Shown: positions 51,893-58,600 of the stretch, piece by piece
Numbering within the stretch: the first letter of the stretch is position 1
Layout of the letters: each line of letters opens with the position of its first letter
Source of the DNA: an uncultured SAR86 cluster bacterium
GTDB lineage: Bacteria; Pseudomonadota; Gammaproteobacteria; Magnimaribacterales; D2472
NCBI GenBank assembly: GCA_902538705.1
Contig: CACBGD010000002.1
Span: 36,485-100,484 of the forward strand
Direction of reading: 5' to 3'
DNA: 64,000 nucleotides
Made by a program: the position numbers and the translations under genes
The notes under the pieces: generated by a model
Databases searched by the model: none
What the model was told of the DNA's origin: nothing
The model's input: the letters and a program-made list of their open reading frames with translations, nothing else

Positions 51893-52675
51893 TTACTTGT
51901 GAGTGTTATAAATCATGTGTGCTTGATATGTATCAGCCTCTGAACACGATTCAATGTGCTTAGACCTTTCATCCATAATACCTGAATCGAGCAATACGTC
52001 TCGCCAACCTCTAAAGGAAGAGATCAAATCAACTCTACTATCAGTGTTGTACCAATGAGTCATCAAAAGAAAATCCCAATCAGTTTCCATTTGATTTCCT
52101 CTGTATGGAGTGAACATACTAACTCCATATCCACTTAAACCAAAATCTTTAGCAAGCTTTTCTTGTTTTGCGTAAAGAGCTTTAAGATCAGCAATATTAG
52201 CATCATCGGTAAGCTTACATCTTCTCCAATCTGTAAACATTCTTTCATCTCGCTCATCCATTGGTACTCTTAATCTAAGTAACGAATGAAATCTCATTGA
52301 AAGAGCTCCTTTTTCACAATCTCCAACATTCTGGGGAGGCAGATCATTTTCTTCAGCCCACTTAGGATATTCATTCATGTAAGCACCCCACTCAGTGTAT
52401 TGATCTTGACCACTCGGCCAATTACCCCACATGATGTAGTCATACTCTGCATCATTATCCCAAATTGGGAGCAAATTTATTCTGTTATATTGAAGCTCAT
52501 TCTCCATAAGAAAATCTTCATATGGTGCTTGTTCCTCGAGTAGATCGTTATAATCCTTTCCATCATTAAAATTACAAAAGAAAAATTCTGATCTATGTAT
52601 ATATTGTTCTGAGGTATCAGAAAAAACTGAAATAGAACCTAATGCTAGAGTTATAGTTATTAATGATTTAAACAT
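51893..52675 (-). CDS. Exported protein with duplicated domain, paralogue 1
   Basis: Unrecognised 260-residue protein with a signal peptide (about 1-19). Two halves of about 100 residues look alike. The first has FFFCNFNDGKDYNDL and, about 45 residues later, EYDYIMWGNWPS. The second has RRCKLTDDANIADL and DWDFLLMTHWYN. The pattern of a strand, a long helix, then an Asp/Trp-rich strand is like a dimeric alpha-beta barrel fused in tandem. This is inference from pattern, not a database match. It lies three bases after a paralogue and before a strong terminator. Confidence 0.75.
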   Translation of the reverse strand: MFKSLITITLALGSISVFSDTSEQYIHRSEFFFCNFNDGKDYNDLLEEQAPYEDFLMENELQYNRINLLPIWDNDAEYDYIMWGNWPSGQDQYTEWGAYMNEYPKWAEENDLPPQNVGDCEKGALSMRFHSLLRLRVPMDERDERMFTDWRRCKLTDDANIADLKALYAKQEKLAKDFGLSGYGVSMFTPYRGNQMETDWDFLLMTHWYNTDSRVDLISSFRGWRDVLLDSGIMDERSKHIESCSEADTYQAHMIYNTHK

Positions 52676-52678
52676 TAT

Positions 52679-53437
52679 TTACTCCGGGGCTCTCATTACA
52701 AGGCCAGTATAAGTTCTTGAATTGGTGCATGAAAAACTAGCCTGTAAATCTTTAGTTTCTTGTTTATCAGCAAAATTATCAGTAAACAATACTTGATTAG
52801 TCCCTGCTTCAGATATCGAAGCTGTGTACATTAATCTTATGAAATCTACGTCATCAGGAAGAGCTCTTCCTGCATTAGGAACAATCATTTTTCTTCCAAT
52901 AGTGTCTCCATCTTCTTTGACCATATTTGCAAAATCCTTATAGAGGTCATAAACAGCTCTATTGTCATAACCTTCTGCGTTAGAACAATCAGCATATGTT
53001 GCATACATCATGTCTCCAACACCAAATTCAGCTGGATTAGAGATTGTCCATTGCCATGCATCAACTTGTTCAGAATTTACTGATGGAAGAGATTTAAGTA
53101 ACTTATCCCCACCTCCAGTAACCCATGTCTCTAAACCCTTAAACTGCTCAACTGGTGAAGGCCAATTATTAACCCAGATGACATCAATAGCTGAAAGATC
53201 GCTGTTAAAATAAGGTGAAAGAAGAGCGACTGTCATTGTGTCATATACATCACCTTGATCTTCTGCCCAATCAGCAAATTTTTTGTACCACATAACCATG
53301 TCATCAAGATCTTTACCATTTTTAAATGTTCCTATGTAGTATTCAGCCTTATTTACAACTGGCTCATACTTGTAGTCAACATCCTGAGCAAAGCTTCCAA
53401 TTGAAAATAAAAATGGTATCAATAGTAAATATTTCAT
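52679..53437 (-). CDS. Exported protein with duplicated domain, paralogue 2
   Basis: About 252 residues from ATG 53437, which has a strong GGAGG ribosome-binding site and opens a signal peptide (MKYLLLIPFLFSIGSFAQ). Half one contains YYIGTFKNGKDLDDM and, later, AIDVIWVNNWPSP; half two contains YADCSNAEGYDNRAV and DVDFIRLMYTA. The match to paralogue 1 is clearest in GTFKNGKDLDD against CNFNDGKDYND and NNWPS against GNWPS. A TATAAT about 20 bp before the ribosome-binding site is a likely promoter. The function is unknown. Confidence 0.75.
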   Translation of the reverse strand: MKYLLLIPFLFSIGSFAQDVDYKYEPVVNKAEYYIGTFKNGKDLDDMVMWYKKFADWAEDQGDVYDTMTVALLSPYFNSDLSAIDVIWVNNWPSPVEQFKGLETWVTGGGDKLLKSLPSVNSEQVDAWQWTISNPAEFGVGDMMYATYADCSNAEGYDNRAVYDLYKDFANMVKEDGDTIGRKMIVPNAGRALPDDVDFIRLMYTASISEAGTNQVLFTDNFADKQETKDLQASFSCTNSRTYTGLVMRAPE

Positions 53438-53566
53438 AAATATCCTCCGTAAAAAATTATAATGTGATGAGAAAAATCTCTCCCTTAGATGCTTCAAATC
53501 TCTTCTTTCAATTGTTTCAAGAACAATAGGAAAAATCAATGTATAGTTTAAAAAAACACTTAATAA

Positions 53567-54298
53567 TTAAAAAACTTTATAACCAATATAAGAATTTGAA
53601 GAGAAGCACTCTGATTGTTCAGAAAAAAGATCCTTAATTTCAATCGAGTTTCCACTATCTATCCAATTGAGATAAAAGTTATCTCTATCTGTGGAGGAAT
53701 TAAAAAAATTATACCAATAGAAGTTTCTCGAACTAGGATCTGAATTAAGAAAGTCAGCTTTATAAGATATATCATACTCATTTAATAAATTATAAAAATA
53801 ATCTGACGCAATTTTAAAAGTTCCAAAATTTGAATCAGGAGTAAATTCGCAATCAAGAATCTCTAAGTAAAAAATATCACTTAGCTCAACTGTCTTCGAA
53901 ATTAAAGTAGTTGCTACAAGATTATTATTTTTTTTTAGACACTGAAATATAGTATTTTCTAAATTAATAAATAATTTGAGAGCCTCCTGATCTATAGCTA
54001 CGCTATTCTTAACGTTAATAATGAAGTTCTTAATTTCATCATTTTGATTATCTGAAAAATAGAAATCTAGCTGATATTCAAAACTATGATTTTTTAATAA
54101 TGATCCAAGCTTAGGAATATATTGCTCAAGATCATTTAAGTTATTGTTCTGACTTAAAGTGCATTCGAATTGAGAGCTATAATAGTTTTGATTAGGCTGC
54201 ATTAATTCAGACAAATTTTGCTCGCTATCAGAAATTTCTCTACTGCATGAAGCAAGAAAAAATAAAGCAATTAATAAAATTTTATTCTTCATCATCAT
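53567..54298 (-). CDS. Lipoprotein with duplicated domain, paralogue 3
   Basis: Unrecognised 243-residue lipoprotein (lipobox FLASC). It is more diverged but keeps the same layout: FECTLSQNNNLNDLEQY in half one, then ILDCEFTPDSNFGTFKI and FYWYNFFNSSTDRDNF in half two, the latter resembling the WGNWPSGQDQY block of paralogue 1. Three ATG codons in a row (54298-54290) are possible starts. It diverges from the phoD-like gene with 13 bp between starts. Confidence 0.7.
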   Translation of the reverse strand: MMMKNKILLIALFFLASCSREISDSEQNLSELMQPNQNYYSSQFECTLSQNNNLNDLEQYIPKLGSLLKNHSFEYQLDFYFSDNQNDEIKNFIINVKNSVAIDQEALKLFINLENTIFQCLKKNNNLVATTLISKTVELSDIFYLEILDCEFTPDSNFGTFKIASDYFYNLLNEYDISYKADFLNSDPSSRNFYWYNFFNSSTDRDNFYLNWIDSGNSIEIKDLFSEQSECFSSNSYIGYKVF

Positions 54299-54299
54299 C

Positions 54300-54305
54300 T
54301 ATAAT
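54300..54305 (+). promoter_or_regulatory. Candidate -10 box giving a leaderless phoD transcript
   Basis: TATAAT ends six bases before the ATG of the phosphatase gene, so transcription would begin at or next to the start codon. No Shine-Dalgarno sequence precedes the ATG, in agreement. Confidence 0.42.
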
Positions 54306-54311
54306 TTAAAC

Positions 54312-55268
54312 ATGAGTAATTTTATCAAATTATATCTTTTATATAGCTTAAGTTTATCTTTTGTGCATGCAGACACCACTAAATTTGGTTTTGGATCTTG
54401 TCTTGATCAGGATTACCCACAACCAATTTGGGAGACAATTAAAAAAGAGGATTTGGATTATTTTGTTTTTTTAGGAGACAACGTCTATGGTGATTTACCT
54501 AGTGGATCTCTTAGAAAAATGGCAGATGCATATAAAAAACAAAAAAACAATTTCCCTGAATGGTTGGAAAATGTGGAAATCTTATCTATTTGGGATGATC
54601 ATGATTACGGGTTAAATGATGCTGGCTCAGAATATCCTTTAAAGAGACAATCACAAGAGATATATCTAAATTTTTGGGAAATACCACTAGATGACGATCG
54701 GCATATTAGAGATGGCATTTATTTTTCAGAGGAAAAAATAATAGAAGGAAAAGTTTTTAAACTTATATTTTTGGATACAAGATTTTTTAGATCTCAATTG
54801 AAGGGTCCAAAAGGAAAATATGTTAAAAATCCTGATCCTGAAGCAACAATACTTGGAAACTCCCAGTGGAATTGGCTTGAGGACGAACTCAAAAATGATT
54901 TTGATTTTTTAATGATATTTAGCTCCATTCAAATAATTGCAAAAGATCATCCATACGAAAAATGGAGTAATTTCCCCCTTGAGCAAAAAAGACTATTTAA
55001 TCTTATTGATAAGCACAAAAACAACATGCTGCTTTTGTCCGGAGACAGGCACAGAGGTGGAATATATAATATGGATGGAATTTATGAAATTACTTCCTCC
55101 TCTATGAATAAACCAGGAAGTTCTTTTGAGGAAACTGACGAATATCTGATAGATGAAACTTACTATAAAGAAAATTACGGAGTTATCGAAATTAACAATA
55201 ACTCCGTTTTAGTCAAACTGTTAGATATAGAGGGAGAGACTATAAATAGTATTAAACTGCTTTATTAG
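54312..55268 (+). CDS. PhoD-like alkaline phosphatase/phosphodiesterase
   Basis: Exported metallophosphoesterase of the PhoD type. A signal peptide (about 1-20) precedes FGFGSCLDQDYP, GDNVYGDLPSG, WDDHDYGLNDAG and LSGDRHRGGIY, which hold the metal ligands. It lacks the N-terminal domain of Bacillus PhoD; the length of 318 residues fits the shorter subgroup. The gene lies in a window with phoBR and phytase, which supports a role in phosphate release. A phased repeat array lies 3' of it. Confidence 0.85.
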   Translation: MSNFIKLYLLYSLSLSFVHADTTKFGFGSCLDQDYPQPIWETIKKEDLDYFVFLGDNVYGDLPSGSLRKMADAYKKQKNNFPEWLENVEILSIWDDHDYGLNDAGSEYPLKRQSQEIYLNFWEIPLDDDRHIRDGIYFSEEKIIEGKVFKLIFLDTRFFRSQLKGPKGKYVKNPDPEATILGNSQWNWLEDELKNDFDFLMIFSSIQIIAKDHPYEKWSNFPLEQKRLFNLIDKHKNNMLLLSGDRHRGGIYNMDGIYEITSSSMNKPGSSFEETDEYLIDETYYKENYGVIEINNNSVLVKLLDIEGETINSIKLLY

Positions 55269-55345
55269 TCAATAAAATTAAGACAAACTTTACTTATAGA
55301 ACTTTCCTTCATTAACTCATCCAATTTCTTCAAAAACTTACTCAT
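55265..55345 (-). CDS. Putative 26-residue peptide downstream of a phased repeat array
   Basis: ATG at 55345 opens a 26-codon frame (starting MSKFLKKLDELMKESSIS) ending TAA at 55265, overlapping the phoD-like stop. The first 18 residues would form an amphipathic helix. It follows an array of 11-bp-phased repeats with almost no leader. It may be a real small peptide or the stub of a lost regulator or Pho gene. Nothing else identifies it. Confidence 0.35.
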   Translation of the reverse strand: MSKFLKKLDELMKESSISKVCLNFID

Positions 55346-55348
55346 CGT

Positions 55349-55412
55349 ATTGTGTCCTATTTGTGACATTTGCATGTCAATTTGTAACATATATGTCACA
55401 TATTAGACACAT
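55349..55412 (-). promoter_or_regulatory. Six-unit array of 11-bp-phased heptamers
   Basis: Reading on the minus strand, ATGTGTC, ATGTGAC, ATGTTAC, TGACATG, ATGTCAC and AGGACAC begin at 55412, 55401, 55390, 55379, 55369 and 55358 (spacing 11, 11, 11, 10, 11). The consensus ATGTnAC and the period match the receptor promoter array and resemble Pho boxes. A CACAAT 8 bp after the fifth unit may be the -10 for the 26-codon frame. Confidence 0.55.
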
Positions 55413-55431
55413 TCGCTAGAAAGTCAAGTAT

Positions 55432-56319
55432 TTAAAGGTCTTCGAGTAGGAATGGAGCCGCAGCTTGAATCATTTTTGAGTTATCGTGGGCTGTATTTTT
55501 TATAACTTGTAACCTCCATCTAAAAGGCATATCTAGAGAGTCCGCAATGAGAACATTTCTTTCAAAATAACGAATACCACGTTGAAATCTATTATCACCC
55601 TGCTCTTTTGTACCTTTGTCATTTCTCAATGAACCATCGTTAGGATCTGTGTCTTCATCACCAAGCATAACTGCTCCTTTGAGAGATAAGAACCATTTGA
55701 GTCTATCCTCAGAGATAGGCATGTCTTTCACACCATAAGGATAATTAATATCTTTTAAAAAGGTGTACCATCCTGCATTAGCCATAACTGCTTTTTCAGC
55801 CCTAGTATCCTGACCGAATAAAAGATATCTATGAACAAACTGTGATCCTCCTGAGTGCCCATAAATTCTATAAGAGTTCTCTTGGATATCGAATCTAAAT
55901 CTAAAATAATCAAATATTAAGCTTATAGAATCACTAAGAGAATTGCTGGGATTATTTTGAGGTCCTAAGCAATAGCCTGAAAACTTATATTTACAATCTT
56001 TTAAAATTGCGAGTTTTTTATCCACAACAAGTGCGTTATATGATGGAAAAGCTGCTTTACCAAACTTAGGTGCTATCAATATAATATTTTTATTCTTTGT
56101 GTATTCATACCATTTTGTGAAATTTGATTTGGCACCTCTTGATGCGCCATGAATAACAAAAAGGACTTTTGTATCTTCATTGACCTCCATAGGAAGAGAA
56201 TAAAAGATCTCTATATCTGGTTTCGACCATAGTGAAAACGTTAACTTGTTAGAGGTATCTGTGAAAGAAGAAAAAGAAGTAAATAGGCAAACTATAGAAA
56301 AATACAATTTTATGCGCAT
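55432..56319 (-). CDS. Exported alpha/beta hydrolase
   Basis: Secreted serine hydrolase of about 295 residues with a signal peptide. The nucleophile elbow is YGHSGGSQF with Ser156, the acid is probably in GDEDTDPN, and the histidine in NTAHDN. The fold resembles polyhydroxybutyrate-depolymerase or esterase-type hydrolases. I chose ATG 56319 (MRIKLYFS) since it starts the signal peptide. The substrate is unknown. Confidence 0.72.
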   Translation of the reverse strand: MRIKLYFSIVCLFTSFSSFTDTSNKLTFSLWSKPDIEIFYSLPMEVNEDTKVLFVIHGASRGAKSNFTKWYEYTKNKNIILIAPKFGKAAFPSYNALVVDKKLAILKDCKYKFSGYCLGPQNNPSNSLSDSISLIFDYFRFRFDIQENSYRIYGHSGGSQFVHRYLLFGQDTRAEKAVMANAGWYTFLKDINYPYGVKDMPISEDRLKWFLSLKGAVMLGDEDTDPNDGSLRNDKGTKEQGDNRFQRGIRYFERNVLIADSLDMPFRWRLQVIKNTAHDNSKMIQAAAPFLLEDL

Positions 56320-56357
56320 ATATGCATAATAAAGCAAATAATAATTATTTACACACA

Positions 56358-57461
56358 ATGATTTTTGATAATTCTTCTATCAAAGCGATTCACGAATCGC
56401 CTTATAAGTTTGTAATTTCATCAAGCGGTGGAGGAACTAATGCAATCTCCGCCTTAATGGGTGTACCAGGTGCAAGTCAATCCATCTTAGAGTCTTATGT
56501 GCCCTATTCAAGAGAGTCTCTAGACATTCATTTAAATAAAAAACCTGATCATTATTGTTCACAAGCAACATCACTTCACATGGCATCATTGGCATATAAG
56601 AAAGCTATAAAAATATCTGATATAGATAAGAAATATTTATTTGGTATAGCTGTGACAGCCTCTTTGAAGAGTAATTATAGCAAGCTTGGTGAACATAGAT
56701 TCCACATTGCCTTACAAAATCAAAAAAAGACTATTGTCGTCAACTGTATTCTTGAGAAAAATAAGAGATCTCGTGAAGAAGAAGAAAATCTATTATCAAC
56801 ATTTATATTAAATTTGATAGCAAAGTCTTGTGAGTTAGAATCTGGATACCCTCAAATATCTGATGATGTAGAAATTACCGAAGTCCAAGGAGAAAAAGAT
56901 TGGATTGATTTAATTGATGACAAAGTTGGATTTATCTCCAATACAACTAACAAACCAGAATTGATATTTCCAGGATCGTTTAACCCACTTCATAAAGGGC
57001 ATCTTAAAATGAAAGAAGTAGCAGAAAGGAAAACAGGAATGGATCTTCACTATGAAATCTGTATAGATAATGTTGATAAGCCACCATTAACTTTTTTTGA
57101 AATCTCAAACACGATCAATCAATTTGAGAATGATTCATGGGTACTAACAAAAGCTGGTAGGTTTATTGATAAAGCCAAATTATTTGAAAATGCTACTTTT
57201 GTAATCGGTTATGACACCTTGAGAAGATTGTTCAATGAGAAGTATTATGAAAACTCCAAAATTATGAAGGAGAATTTAATGATCTTTGACGACTTTAATA
57301 TAAACTTCCTAGTTTTTGGAAGAAAAGATTTTGATAAATTTAGATCTCTTGAAGATGTTGATATACCTGTCGAATTAAAACCTAGATTTACCGGTTTTGA
57401 TGAAAATACATTTAGGGATGATATATCGTCATCTGAAATAAGGAAAAAAGAAATAGATTAA
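56358..57461 (+). CDS. Fusion of CinA-like amidase domain and NMN adenylyltransferase-like domain
   Basis: The N-terminal 1-165 region resembles the CinA C-terminal/PncC fold (VISSSGGGTNAISALMGVPG, then VPYSRESLD and HYCSQATSLHMA, FGIAVTASL, GEHRFHIAL). The C-terminal 200-367 region is a nucleotidyltransferase: FPGSFNPLHKGH (204-215) with the HxGH motif, FVIGYDTLRRLF, and ISSSEIRKK for the ISSTxxR motif. The pair suggests NMN formation and conversion to NAD in one chain, an NAD-salvage role (inference). I recall plant proteins of the same layout. ATG 56358 is chosen; one 12 codons upstream is possible. Confidence 0.75.
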   Translation: MIFDNSSIKAIHESPYKFVISSSGGGTNAISALMGVPGASQSILESYVPYSRESLDIHLNKKPDHYCSQATSLHMASLAYKKAIKISDIDKKYLFGIAVTASLKSNYSKLGEHRFHIALQNQKKTIVVNCILEKNKRSREEEENLLSTFILNLIAKSCELESGYPQISDDVEITEVQGEKDWIDLIDDKVGFISNTTNKPELIFPGSFNPLHKGHLKMKEVAERKTGMDLHYEICIDNVDKPPLTFFEISNTINQFENDSWVLTKAGRFIDKAKLFENATFVIGYDTLRRLFNEKYYENSKIMKENLMIFDDFNINFLVFGRKDFDKFRSLEDVDIPVELKPRFTGFDENTFRDDISSSEIRKKEID

Positions 57462-57652
57462 CTATGAGGGGGTAATTTAGCCTCAACAAACCATTCATGT
57501 ACTCTCTTAACAGGATTAAACTTCTTAAGTCTGAGTTTAGTATTTTCTAAAATAAATTTTCTAGTTTTAATAACTGTGTAGTGATAGGTATGAGAATCAC
57601 GAGTTTCACCTTCAGGAATTAAATATACTTTTGTTTGTTTTTTATCTGCCAT
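57458..57652 (-). CDS. rpmG: 50S ribosomal protein bL33
   Basis: Ribosomal protein bL33: HYTVIKTRKFILENTKLRLK is followed by KKFNPVKRVHEWFVEAKL, the family's C-terminal signature. The start is ATG 57652 (MADKKQTK), giving 64 residues. It is longer than usual, with an extended N-terminal part, and has no zinc cysteines. rpmB, its normal partner, is not adjacent. It converges with the CinA/NMNAT gene, overlapping by four bases. Confidence 0.85.
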   Translation of the reverse strand: MADKKQTKVYLIPEGETRDSHTYHYTVIKTRKFILENTKLRLKKFNPVKRVHEWFVEAKLPPHS

Positions 57653-57662
57653 AACGCTTCGA

Positions 57663-57668
57663 ATTATA
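57663..57668 (-). promoter_or_regulatory. Candidate extended -10 for rpmG
   Basis: On the minus strand TGTGTATAAT contains a TG-extended -10, ending 10 bases before the rpmG ATG, so the leader would be only a few bases. It would let rpmG be expressed apart from the glucan operon. Confidence 0.4.
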
Positions 57669-57694
57669 CACAAGAACTGGAAATTTTAAACAAG

Positions 57695-58600
57695 TTAAAT
57701 GTTATTGACATAATTTAGACTGCCATAAAGACAGGTATAGCCTTTATTTATAACTTTAATATCAATCTTATTAAGAATTTCCTTGTGAATATCACTTTTT
57801 CCATCTAAAAAATGTTTATTGAACAAATCTTTATTTGCAATTGATAAAAAAGATCTAGAAAGGGACCCTGCAAGAATAATTCCACCTCCGCTAGAAAATG
57901 TTAGCGACAGATCTGAAAGAGTTCTTGCAAAAGCAATAGTAAAGATATCTATTACTTCCTTTGCATTATTGTCACCATTAAGAGAAAGAGAAAAGACTTC
58001 TTCGGATTTAACTTTATTTCCAGTTTTTGTTTCAAACATTCTGGAAATTCCAGTACCTGAAATAATGTCCTCTAAAACATTAAATTCGTCACTATTTATA
58101 TTAAGAAGAGATTTCAGAGCAGATAATCCTAAATTAGTATTTCCTATTTCTGTTGCGATCACATTATTACCAGAAATAACTGATGCGCCTAAGCCTGTGC
58201 CAGGACCAATAACAAGAAAGGTATCATTAAACGGCTCACCTTCTTTGAAATTATCAAAATCATTTTCAGAGAATGCTTTCATGCTATATCCAATTGACTC
58301 CCAGTCATTAAGTAAATGACAGGATTCTAGTTTAAATCGTTGCTTTATAGCTTCAGCATCAATTTCAAAATTTCTATTAGTCATCTTGATAGAGTTATTG
58401 ACCTTGGGCCCTGCCACGGAAAAAACAATATTTTTAACATTAGACTCAGATAAAAGTTTTGACATCAAATTATCAAAATTAGTTAAGCTATCTAGTTCGG
58501 CCTTATTTTCAGAAACAAAATCAGAAGCTCCAATGTTCGAGTATGCATATCTGATATTTGTTCCGCCAATATCGACAAGAAGAAGATTCTTATCTAGCAC
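57695..58600 (-). CDS. glk: Glucokinase
   Basis: Phosphorylates glucose to glucose 6-phosphate with ATP. LLLVDIGGTNIRYAY (6-20) is the phosphate-binding motif, VAGPKVNNSIKMTNRNFEID the interdomain region, LNDWESIGYSM holds the catalytic Asp, and VIGPGTGLGASVI the second phosphate motif. Length is 301 residues. Translation starts at GTG overlapping the GH3 stop (GTGCTAG). It finishes the pathway encoded by the preceding hydrolase and symporter genes. Confidence 0.92.
   Translation of the reverse strand: MLDKNLLLVDIGGTNIRYAYSNIGASDFVSENKAELDSLTNFDNLMSKLLSESNVKNIVFSVAGPKVNNSIKMTNRNFEIDAEAIKQRFKLESCHLLNDWESIGYSMKAFSENDFDNFKEGEPFNDTFLVIGPGTGLGASVISGNNVIATEIGNTNLGLSALKSLLNINSDEFNVLEDIISGTGISRMFETKTGNKVKSEEVFSLSLNGDNNAKEVIDIFTIAFARTLSDLSLTFSSGGGIILAGSLSRSFLSIANKDLFNKHFLDGKSDIHKEILNKIDIKVINKGYTCLYGSLNYVNNI

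Noticed and set aside
57819..58319. 166-codon open frame on the plus strand
   Set aside because: It is fully antisense to glucokinase, whose motifs are all present; the frame has no domain or signal of its own.
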